DNA of 64,000 bases from Accumulibacter jenkinsii (GTDB lineage Bacteria; Pseudomonadota; Gammaproteobacteria; Burkholderiales; Rhodocyclaceae), in the NCBI GenBank assembly GCA_036625225.1, contig JAZKUF010000001.1:1736001-1800000 (forward strand), given 5' to 3'. A program made the translations under genes and the position numbers. Below are positions 18,402 to 27,155 of the stretch, piece by piece; the stretch's first letter is position 1, and each line of letters starts with the position of its first letter. A model generated the notes under the pieces. The model ran no database searches. It had not been told where the DNA came from and was given only the letters and a program-made list of their open reading frames with translations.

Positions 18402-21251
18402 TTAGCTGGCAGGTGGGACTAGCAGTTGCTCAAGATCCGCGCCAGAAAAGGCGGCTTGCAACAACCGCAACAACTTCATCGAGTCAGCAGTTCTGCCCGC
18501 AGAGTTCAACACCAGTGGTTGAGCTTTCGCGCTTCGGGGCTCGCTCGGCTTTGTCGCAAAGCCCTCCGTCGTCAGCCATACCGCCAGGTCTTCGTAAGTA
18601 AAGCCTTTCCTCCGTTTAAGGCCCAGAGCTTCCTGGGCATAGGCCCGCAGGAACATCCGCCGGAGCACGTCAGATTCAGGCCTATTACCTCGTCGGTTGA
18701 TCGTATGTACGCCCTCTGCCTTTCGCCAGGTCCGGACTTTTTTACCCTCCAATACCTGACAGAATGAATCCCAATCCTCAAGTGTCTTCAGACAGTTATT
18801 TTTCCGCCAAGCATCCAGGCAGTTACGAGCCAGATCGAAGTCTTCTGCGGTTCTCCAGGGTTGACTGCTCATTGCAATATGATCAATCCCTCTACTGGCG
18901 ACCATCAACATCTTCGGGTCAGCCAACTGCCGCTTCAAATCAGGCTCCAGGCTGAGAGCGACAAAACGCTCGTATTTATAGAGGTCTATGCCCTGTTCCC
19001 ACTGGTCACGCAGGCTCGGGAACTGGCTAACGACGATCTTTTTGCCGCCGCGTCGATCAAGGTACAGATTGAGCATCTTCTCGTTCTGAGCGGCCTTGTA
19101 CTCGTCCTTGGTCAGTTCAACCTCGGGATCAATCTTGATCGGTAGCTGAACACCGGCCTTCGCCAAGATGATCGCTTCCGGTTTCAAAACGAGTTCACCT
19201 GTTTCATTTTTCATCCGGGTAACGAACGGTCGCCCGGTTAGCTGACCACGGGTCTTCATGCAGACGACCTGGGCCACCTGGTGCTTTACCTCCAACATCT
19301 TCCCTTTAGGGTCCAACCGTCGAGTCAGGGTATTGAAGCGTTGGCAGAGGGGGCCGGAGAGATCAATTTCACCCCCCAGAGCGTTGGTGATAAAACCATC
19401 AGTCGTACAACTTAACACTACGCGATGTCGAGGTATCTTGTTCAGAATCTCAGCCAGTATGGCGCGAATAAACCCCGTCACATGGGCAGCAATCGCCGAG
19501 TTGGTTACGGCGGAGGGCCGAAGCCGGTCACTTCGGGCAAATCGGGTGTCGTAGACCATCTTCTCCCGTAGGGACTGACAAATCTTTCCATAGAGGCCAT
19601 TGGCGTACAACTTGGCAGCCAGGGACTCCAGCGTATCAACTCCGCCAGCCTCCCTTTTGAGCCGCCTGCGCAAATCCCGGGCTTCTTTGACGAAAGGTTC
19701 GAAAGGCCTGAATAGGGGCACCTCATCCTGAGGGTCACCACTCGGGCGTACCCAGTCATAGAGGACACCCCAGCGAATTTCGATCTGGCAGCCGAGGTTA
19801 TGGGCAGCGCGTATCTCCGGTGCTGTCGCATAAGCCACGCCCTCAAGCGGATAGATCAAACCACGGCCCCCTCGGGAAATGGCAAACACCGGGAACCGGG
19901 TATCTTCAGGATGCTTGAACTCGACCACCGCATACCCGGCAACATGCTTCAGAAAATCTTTCGTGTTCAGCGATGGCCTGGGGTGTTCAAAATCGATGAG
20001 TGGCAGGTCCAGCAAGCCGGTAGAGTAAGCGCCCGCCAGATCGTAGTCATACCAGTGGTCAACGGGGGTTGGCCCCAACCAGTAACTTTCATTCCGACCG
20101 CCCGCATAACAGGCCGTCACTAGAGACTCCACCGTTTGGCGCATGAGCGTGGGCTCCTCAACACGGCTCACCTTTTTCAGTCTGAGCGGGCTATTCCAGG
20201 CCTCCTTTTCCACCACACGCAGCCCAAAGGCGGACAGGCGATCAATCGAGTGCTGCTTGAACGTCTTCAGCAACCATTTCAGCGCCAAGCCACTGGCCGT
20301 TGCAGGCAGCTGTTTCAATCCAACATGTAGGTCAGCAAACTCTGCCAAACGTAAAGCGTACTTCACTGCAATTTCCGCATCACGCATGGCGTATTGCTTG
20401 AAGCCCTCAGGGTCTTTAAAGAGATACACATCCATGGCTTCAATAGAGTAAGGCTTCGGAATCTTGAACTTCTCCAACCTGATCTGCTCGCCGATTTCCC
20501 ACAGGGCAGTGCCGGGAGCGACATGCGCCGCGACATCGATAAACCGTAGATCAATAAGGGTTTCATCACCCAGCTCTCCAGTCACCAGCGTCTGCCGGTA
20601 CCTTAAGTCTGCTGACTTCTTCACGGTGGCTGCTTTGCCGGACACGCTGTCGATCTGATTTTTTAGCGCATTGAAATCCCCCAGTGCAGCGAGGTCAAAA
20701 CGCAAGCCGAAACTGACCACGTAGATCAACCGGGGGGCATCAGCAATCAACTCCCAGGCCAGTGCATCATCAACCAAGCTGCGCAGGTTAGGAAGCAAGC
20801 AGGGGCGGCCTGCCGGTGTTGGCGCATCAGCCCGGATCAACCGACTCAGACGGGGAAGGTATTTATCAAGCTTGCCTTTCTGGTTGGTAACAGCGGGCTG
20901 TCTCGGCACATACAGCTGTATCGCCAGGATGGTGTTGGTCTGGGTGCCTTTGTCAAACACCCATTCGGCGTCAAAGCCCACCCACAAAGGCTCGCCGTGC
21001 GCCTGAACCGGAGTGAACGGGTCACAATTGATCTCGGCATCCATTTCGGCAAGATCAGCCTGCAACGCGGCTTCAACTTCCAGATCAACGGCTGCCTCTG
21101 CAGCTTCAAAGGCTTCAATGTCAGCATCGTCCTGGCTCGTCAGGTCGTCATCTAGATCACCATCAATATCTTCATAGTCGGCGGCAGCCACGGACTTTGA
21201 GTGCGGGGTAAGGGGGGCCGTTTCCCCGAGTAATTCAGAGCGGTCAGTCAT
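18402..21251 (-). CDS. Primer-independent-type family B DNA polymerase (piPolB)
   Basis: 949 residues. An acidic N-terminal tail (~20-75) precedes a 3'-5' exonuclease domain: FDAEW (D94, E96), FGLRFDL (D186) and Y287xxxD291. The asparagine usual in the second exonuclease motif is not obvious. Polymerase motifs follow: YAGG (382-385), motif A DLAGAYS (D404), motif B KLYANGLYG (547-555), motif C as TTDG (D618) rather than DTD, and KTRG (666-669) in place of the KxY of other family B enzymes. From published work on piPolB, KTRG marks polymerases that start synthesis without a primer. The ribosome site is weak. The gene ends at the left 49-bp repeat. Confidence 0.87.
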   Translation of the reverse strand: MTDRSELLGETAPLTPHSKSVAAADYEDIDGDLDDDLTSQDDADIEAFEAAEAAVDLEVEAALQADLAEMDAEINCDPFTPVQAHGEPLWVGFDAEWVFDKGTQTNTILAIQLYVPRQPAVTNQKGKLDKYLPRLSRLIRADAPTPAGRPCLLPNLRSLVDDALAWELIADAPRLIYVVSFGLRFDLAALGDFNALKNQIDSVSGKAATVKKSADLRYRQTLVTGELGDETLIDLRFIDVAAHVAPGTALWEIGEQIRLEKFKIPKPYSIEAMDVYLFKDPEGFKQYAMRDAEIAVKYALRLAEFADLHVGLKQLPATASGLALKWLLKTFKQHSIDRLSAFGLRVVEKEAWNSPLRLKKVSRVEEPTLMRQTVESLVTACYAGGRNESYWLGPTPVDHWYDYDLAGAYSTGLLDLPLIDFEHPRPSLNTKDFLKHVAGYAVVEFKHPEDTRFPVFAISRGGRGLIYPLEGVAYATAPEIRAAHNLGCQIEIRWGVLYDWVRPSGDPQDEVPLFRPFEPFVKEARDLRRRLKREAGGVDTLESLAAKLYANGLYGKICQSLREKMVYDTRFARSDRLRPSAVTNSAIAAHVTGFIRAILAEILNKIPRHRVVLSCTTDGFITNALGGEIDLSGPLCQRFNTLTRRLDPKGKMLEVKHQVAQVVCMKTRGQLTGRPFVTRMKNETGELVLKPEAIILAKAGVQLPIKIDPEVELTKDEYKAAQNEKMLNLYLDRRGGKKIVVSQFPSLRDQWEQGIDLYKYERFVALSLEPDLKRQLADPKMLMVASRGIDHIAMSSQPWRTAEDFDLARNCLDAWRKNNCLKTLEDWDSFCQVLEGKKVRTWRKAEGVHTINRRGNRPESDVLRRMFLRAYAQEALGLKRRKGFTYEDLAVWLTTEGFATKPSEPRSAKAQPLVLNSAGRTADSMKLLRLLQAAFSGADLEQLLVPPAS

Positions 21252-21314
21252 GTTTTGAGTACCTATAAAAAGTAGAAAATTTGTGCGGATACCATCTCTT
21301 CAATGGCACAGGCG

Positions 21315-21349
21315 AAAAAAAAGCCCTACTCGCGTAGGGCTTTTTTTTT
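21315..21349. terminator. Bidirectional rho-independent terminator
   Basis: Stem AGCCCTAC / GTAGGGCT with A and T runs on either side, so it can act on both strands. It ends the minus-strand transcript of the 91-residue gene (21395-21670) before the polymerase gene, implying that the polymerase has its own promoter in the 60 bases upstream of 21251. Confidence 0.88.
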
Positions 21350-21394
21350 CGGGTACACTGCTGATGCCGAGCAGCAATTTGTCGTGTTAAGCGG

Positions 21395-21670
21395 TCAGTT
21401 GGCCTTGGCTGCCCTTTGCCCCTTTCCGCCCAGAAGGGCATCCCAATTGGGCTGTTTCCAGTCGGCCCCTTGAGATTGGACGATTTGGATTTCTCTCACG
21501 ATGATATCCTGCTCTTCTTTCTCAGGACACTTGATATAATCAAGGATCTTGTTGTATTCATTTCGGATAAACACGCCCTTGTTTTCTACGCCTTTCACCA
21601 TGTGGATCATGGCAGGGTCCATTGCCGAGTGATTTGGCATTAACATCATGCGCGGCATTTCTTTACTCAT
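21395..21670 (-). CDS. Small protein of unknown function in the piPolB module
   Basis: 91 residues, methionine-rich N-terminus (MSKEMPRMMLMPN) and a charged middle (NEYNKILDYIKCPEKEEQD). I do not recognise a family. It lies between the recombinase and polymerase genes on the same strand and ends at a strong terminator, so it is expressed separately from the polymerase. A small DNA-binding or packaging-type protein is possible but nothing proves it. The 145 bases upstream contain an imperfect hairpin (21701-21731). Confidence 0.6.
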   Translation of the reverse strand: MSKEMPRMMLMPNHSAMDPAMIHMVKGVENKGVFIRNEYNKILDYIKCPEKEEQDIIVREIQIVQSQGADWKQPNWDALLGGKGQRAAKAN

Positions 21671-21815
21671 TATTTTCCATTCAAAATGAGGGGTTTAAAA
21701 CCGCTAATCTCGCCGAGAGATTAAGCGGCGTTAATGCGTTACTCACCACCGTTAGTAGGCGGTATAATTTACTGAAAGCAAACCTTAAGGGTGATCTAGA
21801 GGCATCATCGATCGC

Positions 21816-22955
21816 TTAAAGGTAAGCCTGAAGCTTCTGGCCAACCGTATGGACGGCCATGTGGAGTCGGTCTTCTTGAGGGGCAAGATATCTCTGCGTT
21901 GTCGTGAGGGCTTGGTGCCCATAGATTTCTTTGAGTTCTACAACGTTCGCACCTTCAGCCAATGCCATCGTCCCAAAATTCCTCCGAAAATCATGACAAT
22001 GGAGATCCACTACCCCTGCTTCTTCGAAGAGGGTCTTGAAATGCCGTCCCGGACGGGTCATATGGCCCTTTCGACCGGGAAATAAATACTCTCCCCGGTC
22101 GTGCAGTTTCCCCAGACGCTGTACCACCTCCACAGCCTCCCGCGAGAGAGGGACAAATCGACCACGGCCACCTTTGCATCGGGGTAGCCACATCGTCGGT
22201 TTGTCACCCTCAAGGCAGACGTTGTCCCATTGCGCTGAGAGGGCCTCATTCAACCTGACCCCCGTCAGCAGCAATAGTTTGACCAGCAGCTGAATAATCT
22301 CAGGGCGGTTGGCAAGAGCAGAAAAGAACCCACTCTCTTCGCTATCCCGTATAATTCTTCGCCGCTGGTTTTGCTCCCTGCGCATCTTCAACCGCGATGC
22401 AGGACTTGAAGGGATAACCCCCCATTCGACCAGCCGAGTGAAATATGCCTTCAAAAGGGCGATCACCCGATTCACGGTCGCGTCAGACAAGCAGTCCCTG
22501 CCTGCCGCGACGGGTTTCAAGTTATCAACCAATCGCTGCAAATCACTTTGGCCAACTTTGCAGAGCGGTATCTCACCGATCACAGGCCGCACGTGAGCAT
22601 TGAAACGGCACACGTGATCAGACCACGATCTGAGGTTCTTCTTGATGTGAGCTAGGTACAGTCCATCGAACGCCTGGGTCACCGTCATCATCGCTTCCGA
22701 CGGATCGCGCCCCTGGGCGATCTTTTCCCACATCCCCTCCACAATCACCGCAGCCTGCGTCAGCGTCAGGCGCTGGGTACTCCCCAGCGTCTTGCTGACC
22801 CGCTTCTTCGTGACGGGATGCCTGAACCTGTAAACGTAAGACCCCCTGGCCGAATACTCGACCAAGCTCAGCCCTGGAATTCCAGGGATGTGCGTCTCCC
22901 GCTGCTTACACTTTGATGGACTGCCGTGTTCCTGACTTTCGTCAGCGCGTGACAA
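21816..22955 (-). CDS. Tyrosine recombinase of the piPolB module
   Basis: 379 residues. The catalytic set is complete: R234 (TGVRLNEAL), K261, H321-xx-R324 (HDFRR), H347 (YGHQALTTTQRY) and Y356. An SAM-like core-binding domain spans about 90-190. It is distinct from the P4-type integrase at 24539. The start is doubtful: the only in-frame start is TTG at 22955, while a well-placed GGAG site serves an ATG at 22965 in another frame. It probably excises or inserts the module at the 49-bp repeats. Confidence 0.93.
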   Translation of the reverse strand: MSRADESQEHGSPSKCKQRETHIPGIPGLSLVEYSARGSYVYRFRHPVTKKRVSKTLGSTQRLTLTQAAVIVEGMWEKIAQGRDPSEAMMTVTQAFDGLYLAHIKKNLRSWSDHVCRFNAHVRPVIGEIPLCKVGQSDLQRLVDNLKPVAAGRDCLSDATVNRVIALLKAYFTRLVEWGVIPSSPASRLKMRREQNQRRRIIRDSEESGFFSALANRPEIIQLLVKLLLLTGVRLNEALSAQWDNVCLEGDKPTMWLPRCKGGRGRFVPLSREAVEVVQRLGKLHDRGEYLFPGRKGHMTRPGRHFKTLFEEAGVVDLHCHDFRRNFGTMALAEGANVVELKEIYGHQALTTTQRYLAPQEDRLHMAVHTVGQKLQAYL

Positions 22956-22965
22956 AACGCACCAT
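22942..22965 (-). CDS. Possible 7-residue leader peptide overlapping the recombinase start
   Basis: ATG at 22965 sits at good distance from GGAGAT and gives MVRFVTR then TGA, overlapping the TTG start of the recombinase in another frame. Its stop lies 11 bases past that TTG. This could couple or dampen recombinase translation, or the ribosome could shift frame. It is an inference from spacing alone. Confidence 0.35.
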   Translation of the reverse strand: MVRFVTR

Positions 22966-23310
22966 AACTATCTCCTACTGATTGGATTGTTAAAGAGCTG
23001 TGGCTGTCGATACCTCGGGATCATCGGCATTGCGGCTACTTCTGCCCCGTCCCTCGATCACCACAAGACGAACTGTAGCAGGCTGGTATTGGAATTGGAA
23101 GCCTGTGAAGTGAAGCAACTGACTGTATAACAACGTTTTTTCAGACTTCGCTGACTCTACGGCACAGGCCAGATAGGTGGGAAATGGAGCATCGATCTGC
23201 TCTAAGGTTTGCCTAGCCGACTTACCCACCACCATTGAAATCCGAAGTGTATAATTGGAATGTAATAAACAGACGAAATCACCAGATAAAAGACAAGGCG
23301 AAGATGCGAC
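22966..23310. promoter_or_regulatory. Divergent intergenic region between recombinase and 374-residue gene
   Basis: 345 bases between divergently transcribed genes. A good plus-strand -10 box, TATAAT, preceded by GTG, lies at 23250-23255, about 55 bases before the downstream ATG. No matching -35 at ideal spacing is seen. Control of both module genes is expected here. No gene is supported. Confidence 0.45.
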
Positions 23311-24435
23311 ATGCAAGCCATCCACTCTGAAAACGATACCGAACCCAGCCAAAAGCTGAATTCGCGCCAGATAGCGCTCCTGAAGAATGGTTTCCCCAGG
23401 GTCAAGGACACCCCAGAAGCGAGAGCCAAGCGCAGCTGGTACGGCAAAAGTCTGACGCAGATCGCAGAGACATTCGCTCAGCAGGAAGGCAAGTGGATCA
23501 CGTCCAGGATGGTCAGGTATCACTACCAGCAACTGACCTGTGACAAAGACAATCCGCCTACCCCCCTGAAACGCGGCCGACCCGCAGGATCACCCAATCG
23601 TCATGAGGCAACCATTTCAGCGCACGACGCTCTGAGAGCGCTAACCCAAGCGGTCTGGTCGCTGACAAGATTTTCGATATCCGATATTCACAGACTCTAT
23701 AAAACGATCGCAGATCAGCATCACTGGAAGCTGCCTGCCATTCAGAACTTCAGACCCATTATCAAACCACTCGGCATTTACCCTCAACGTCAAACCCCAT
23801 CGGGGAACCTGATGGAACGTTATTCCATCCACGTCCTGCGGCACCAGATTACGCCCAGGAAGGGATCCCGGAACCAATGGACTGTTTTGGCGGCAATCGA
23901 ACACATGACGGGCTGCATCAACCTGCGGATCTTCAAGGCAAAGGAAGGCGCGCAAGAACTGTCAGTCACCCATATCGCCGATTTCATCGAAGACACGATC
24001 GACCGACTGGCCTTGCCGATCAAAAAAGTAGAGATAAGTGCGGTGACTCTAGAGGTCATTAATGAACTGGTCAACAAACTGCCCAATTACCAGATACAAC
24101 AGGGTGATGCAACAGATACACAAGCCAGATATCCGATTCCAGACAACCTCAGTACAGCAGTGAAGTTCTGCGAATTCTTGTCAGCCGCTGTCAACGATCA
24201 CAATGACACATATGGGAAATCGAAGCTAATCGCCGAACGTAAGGAGATTTACGAGGAATATCAACGGGTCAGGGATAAGAAAAGAAGAGGGTGGAACCTA
24301 ACAAAAATCAAACTCATGTATCCTGAAACCCCGGCTGGCCCGTTGATGACGTTCTGCAAAAGGCATTTTAAAACCGACGCAGCGGTGATCATGGTTCGAT
24401 CTCTGGAGCTGAGGATGCGGAACCCCAGCCAATAA
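23311..24435 (+). CDS. Unrecognised 374-residue protein with N-terminal HTH-like region
   Basis: The N-terminal 75 residues look like a helix-turn-helix (KSLTQIAETFAQQEGKWITSRMVRYHYQQL), followed by a basic GRPAGSP linker. The middle (about 185-255) has alternating hydrophobic strands and acids (WTVLAAIEHMTGCINLRIF) reminiscent of RNase H-fold transposases and integrases, but no complete DDE set could be assigned. The C-terminus is basic (RDKKRRGW). It faces away from the recombinase and stops within the right 49-bp repeat. A replication initiator, transposase-derived regulator or directionality factor are all possible. Confidence 0.7.
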   Translation: MQAIHSENDTEPSQKLNSRQIALLKNGFPRVKDTPEARAKRSWYGKSLTQIAETFAQQEGKWITSRMVRYHYQQLTCDKDNPPTPLKRGRPAGSPNRHEATISAHDALRALTQAVWSLTRFSISDIHRLYKTIADQHHWKLPAIQNFRPIIKPLGIYPQRQTPSGNLMERYSIHVLRHQITPRKGSRNQWTVLAAIEHMTGCINLRIFKAKEGAQELSVTHIADFIEDTIDRLALPIKKVEISAVTLEVINELVNKLPNYQIQQGDATDTQARYPIPDNLSTAVKFCEFLSAAVNDHNDTYGKSKLIAERKEIYEEYQRVRDKKRRGWNLTKIKLMYPETPAGPLMTFCKRHFKTDAAVIMVRSLELRMRNPSQ

Positions 24436-24482
24436 TCCTCCAACTTCGATCACTGATATACCCATCCTGTAAAGTTGGAGGT
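24434..24482. repeat. Right 49-bp repeat of the nested module
   Basis: Same orientation as 18352-18400, with one mismatch (C for T in the first arm). The stop codon of the plus-strand gene overlaps its first two bases. Flanking bases differ on both sides of the pair, so the match has sharp edges. Confidence 0.85.
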
Positions 24483-24502
24483 TTTGGCGGGGTAGCCTGG
24501 AT

Positions 24503-24527
24503 AAAAAAAGCCCGACTTCTCGGGCTA
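24503..24527 (-). terminator. Terminator of the P4-type integrase gene
   Basis: Stem AGCCCGA / TCGGGCT with, on the minus strand, a run of T directly after it. It lies just past the stop of the integrase gene at 24539. Confidence 0.85.
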
Positions 24528-24538
24528 AGCGGGCTGAA

Positions 24539-25744
24539 TCAACCCTCAGGAGGAAGCCCACAGGCGTCGGAGATGGCACTCGACACCCGCTGGCTGGCAT
24601 CGCGCACCATGGCTTCCGCCAGGAACGCGTAGCGCGTCGCCGTCAGCGTGCTGGAGCTATGGCCGAGCAGTTTCTGCGCCTGCGTGATGCTGCCGCCACT
24701 GTTGATCAGCAAGGTGGCCGCACTACGCCGCAGGTCATGAATCTTCAGGTCGGTGATACCGGCACGAACCAGAACCCGCTGGAAGGCCTTGGTCGGATTG
24801 ACCAGATGCCCCCCGTGCCTGCCCGGAAAGACGTACGCCTGCTTGCCTGCATCAGCGCGGGCTTTCAGCACCTGAAGGGCCACCTCGTTCAACGGCACCA
24901 GACGAGACTTGCCGCTCTTGCTGCGCTGGGCGGGAATACACCAGACCTGCTCATCGAGGGACAACTCAGACCAAGTCAGTTGCAGGCACTCCTCCCGACG
25001 CGCCGCCGTCGTCAGGGCAAAGAGCATGAACGCCGCAGCAACCCGGTTCGGCTCCTCGGCCACCGCTTCAACAAAGCGCTTCAACTCGTCACCCGCCAGG
25101 GTCCGTTGCCGGATATTGTTCTCCGGGTGCATGCGGATGCCCTTGACCGGATTGCGCTCGCAGCGTTCCAGCATGAGCGCGACGTTGATCACCCGCTTCA
25201 AAAGGGCGAGCACCCGGTTGGCGGTCGCCGGACAGGTCTGAAGACGCTTGGCATCGTGAAAGCGCAGGATGTCAGCCGTCCGCAGTTCATTGAACCGGAG
25301 GCGACCGAAGGCCGGCAGGAGGTGCAGTCGCCAGCGGGATTCCACATCCTTCGCGCTGCGCAGCGTGGCGAGCGCATTGGGCAGGTACTCCTTGCGGAAG
25401 AAGTCGTCCAGGGTGGGTTCCTCCACCTTTTGTTGCCGCGCCTCCAGCGGATCAATGCCCTGGGCGATCTGTGCGCGCAGGTCGAGCGCGATGCGACACG
25501 CTTCGGACGGGTCCAGGCCGGGGTAGACGCCGATCTTGATCGCCCGCTTGATGCCGGCGGGGTGGTGGGCGCTGCTGAGGGTGTAGCGCAGCAGCCAGCT
25601 TTTGACGCCGCGTTTGGTCACCACCAGTCGCAGACCGGGGGGCGATTCCAGTGAGGTGTATTCCACCTCACTGCTGGGGTGGTCGGCCGGACAAGGGGGA
25701 AGACTGTCCAGCACCCGGCGGGTGAAACGGATTTTACGTTGCAT
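24539..25744 (-). CDS. int: P4-type tyrosine integrase of the tRNA element
   Basis: 401 residues from the ATG at 25744, which follows GGAG; a longer frame to 25861 lacks a ribosome site. The N-terminus (GLRLVVTKRGVKSWLLRY, IGVYPGLDPSEAC) is the DUF4102 arm-binding domain of P4-type integrases, which target tRNA 3' ends. The catalytic domain has TTAARREECLQLTW (arginine), HDLRRSAATLL (H-xx-R), LGHSSSTLTATRY (histidine and tyrosine). This is the best candidate for the recombinase that made the 48-bp repeats in tRNA-Lys. Confidence 0.95.
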   Translation of the reverse strand: MQRKIRFTRRVLDSLPPCPADHPSSEVEYTSLESPPGLRLVVTKRGVKSWLLRYTLSSAHHPAGIKRAIKIGVYPGLDPSEACRIALDLRAQIAQGIDPLEARQQKVEEPTLDDFFRKEYLPNALATLRSAKDVESRWRLHLLPAFGRLRFNELRTADILRFHDAKRLQTCPATANRVLALLKRVINVALMLERCERNPVKGIRMHPENNIRQRTLAGDELKRFVEAVAEEPNRVAAAFMLFALTTAARREECLQLTWSELSLDEQVWCIPAQRSKSGKSRLVPLNEVALQVLKARADAGKQAYVFPGRHGGHLVNPTKAFQRVLVRAGITDLKIHDLRRSAATLLINSGGSITQAQKLLGHSSSTLTATRYAFLAEAMVRDASQRVSSAISDACGLPPEG

Positions 25745-25945
25745 AAGGTTTTCTCCAGGAAGGGTCGATGCGCCGCACCGGGGGACGGTCGGCGCGCAAG
25801 GAACTACAAATCCGCTGCTCGGGCGATCAGCCACGCCCGTCAAAGGGCATGGCTTGAACAAAGGCCAGGGCAGCGGCGGCGGCTCGAAAACCGGTCAGGT
25901 TCTGGAGACCGCCGCCTGATCCATCTCTGGTTTCAGGGGCGAACT

Positions 25946-26149
25946 TCAGGGTCGATCAGCCGCGCGCTGTTCCAGATAGCGCACCGTGTCTTCCCAGGCG
26001 GCCTGTTCCGCATCGCGACGGGGTAAGCCGGCACAGAACTCTCGAATGCCGGCACGCTCCTGATAGAACTCCTGCGCCGCATCGTCGAGGGCATAAAATC
26101 TCCTGGCCAGTTCAGGGTCGAGGGGGGGCAAGTATGCCGAGGCATCCAC
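25946..26149 (-). CDS. Small hypothetical protein of the tRNA element
   Basis: 67 residues, acidic and helical (LPPLDPELARRFYALDDAAQEF). No family recognised. It ends a run of four or five minus-strand genes (27798 down to 25946) that look like one operon, each closely spaced, leading toward the integrase. Confidence 0.55.
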   Translation of the reverse strand: MDASAYLPPLDPELARRFYALDDAAQEFYQERAGIREFCAGLPRRDAEQAAWEDTVRYLEQRAADRP

Positions 26150-26152
26150 GCG

Positions 26153-26479
26153 TCAATACTCCGAGGGCAACAACAGGGTGCTGACCGACCGGTCCCACTC
26201 GGTGATGATCCAGATTCGCGTATCGGGGCCAATCGGGTAGCTCGACAGCAAGCGACCTTCCGAGGTCAGGGCGTCGTCGTTCGATCGGGCATCCTCAGCC
26301 GGCAAGGAACCCCAATCGCCCGACAGGTGGCGGGCCAGCAGAGACCAGGGTGAACAGTCGTGCGCTTCCAGAGCCGCCAGGGCACCGGGCGTCGCGACGA
26401 TCTGACCGGGGGAAAACTTGGGAGGGAGAAGCGGAGCAGTGGCCGGGTCGTCGGCAGCTGCCTGAAGCAATGGATTCAT
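26153..26479 (-). CDS. Conserved accessory-element protein of unknown function
   Basis: 108 residues. The pattern FSPGQIVATPGALAALE, then SLLARHLSGDWGSL, then WIITEWDRSVSTLLLPSEY is widespread on proteobacterial plasmids and integrative elements, sometimes mislabelled as a restriction subunit. Its role is unknown. It starts after a spacer of about 75 bases and is followed three bases later by the next small gene. Confidence 0.75.
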   Translation of the reverse strand: MNPLLQAAADDPATAPLLPPKFSPGQIVATPGALAALEAHDCSPWSLLARHLSGDWGSLPAEDARSNDDALTSEGRLLSSYPIGPDTRIWIITEWDRSVSTLLLPSEY

Positions 26480-26553
26480 GGTTTGATCTCCTGAATGGAA
26501 AAAGCCGAAGTCCCGTGAGGGGCTTCGGCTGCATGGGGGGGTGGAGGGAAACG

Positions 26554-26730
26554 TCAGCAGGTGCCCAGTCGGGCAATCCCTTCGTACTGACTGGCGAGGA
26601 TGTCGGCAGGGTCATGGACGGCGATTTCGACACCGCCGGAATCGGCAAGGGTTTGCCTCGCCTGTTCCAGGTCGTCGGTGAGCAGCCATTCCGTACCGTC
26701 CGGTGTTTCGACTTCGAGGACGTGGAGCAT
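26554..26730 (-). CDS. Small hypothetical protein (58 residues)
   Basis: Starts MLHVLEVETPDGTEWLLTD and ends GIARLGTC. It is short, acidic and compact, with alternating strands and a helix (DDLEQARQTL). It fits neatly between its operon neighbours (14 bases from the upstream gene) and keeps the same strand and codon style, which is the main reason to call it. Confidence 0.55.
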   Translation of the reverse strand: MLHVLEVETPDGTEWLLTDDLEQARQTLADSGGVEIAVHDPADILASQYEGIARLGTC

Positions 26731-26744
26731 ACAAAACCCTCGTG

Positions 26745-27155
26745 TCAGGGGGCGATCAGGTCGGGCGTCAGGGTGGCGTACTCCCGACAGAAGCGCAGCA
26801 GTTCTTCGTCAATGTCGGGCTGGTCGGGGACGATCACGATGACCCCGTAACCGGAGTCGTTCAGGATGTGCACCATCTCGAAACAGTGGCCGGCGTGCTC
26901 TTCCAGGCACTCGAAACCGGGGGAGAAGCCGGCATCGCCGTAGCAGGCCGCGTTGAACGGTCCTGAAGTCACACAGATTCGCCCCTGGGCTTCGAGGTCG
27001 GCCGCGGTATCCCCCGGTTCGATCAGCAGGAACTCGCCCAACTCCTCGTAGGCGAAGTCCTCCTGAGCCAGCTCTCGGAAGCGACGGGTGAGCAGCGCAC
27101 GAATGTAGCCATCCTGGACCCGGTCAAGGTGGCTGGGATCAGGCAGAACAAGCAT
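26745..27155 (-). CDS. Hypothetical protein of the tRNA element
   Basis: 136 residues. The ATG at 27155 follows GAGGG and is preferred to one at 27179. It is acidic with two cysteine-bearing segments (GPFNAACYGDAGF and LEEHAGHCFEMVH) and a C-terminal hydrophobic strand VIVIVPDQPDIDEELL. No family recognised. It overlaps the end of the preceding gene by 17 bases, indicating an operon. Confidence 0.65.
   Translation of the reverse strand: MLVLPDPSHLDRVQDGYIRALLTRRFRELAQEDFAYEELGEFLLIEPGDTAADLEAQGRICVTSGPFNAACYGDAGFSPGFECLEEHAGHCFEMVHILNDSGYGVIVIVPDQPDIDEELLRFCREYATLTPDLIAP

Larger units (their letters stand above)
18352..24482. mobile_element. Nested pipolin-like module with piPolB (about 6.1 kb)
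   Basis: A block bounded by near-identical 49-bp direct repeats. It holds the piPolB gene, a 91-residue protein, a tyrosine recombinase and an unrecognised 374-residue protein. The outer genes read outward and stop at the repeats. It sits between the left attachment repeat and the integrase of the larger tRNA element, where an insertion would interrupt nothing. That a second recombinase and second repeat pair are present suggests an element inside an element. Alternatively, all of 18154-35806 is one pipolin and the inner repeats are internal. Confidence 0.7.

Noticed and set aside
22990..23532. 180-codon minus-strand frame between the module recombinase and the 374-residue gene
   Set aside because: It overlaps the start of the better-supported plus-strand gene, lacks a ribosome site and shows no family.
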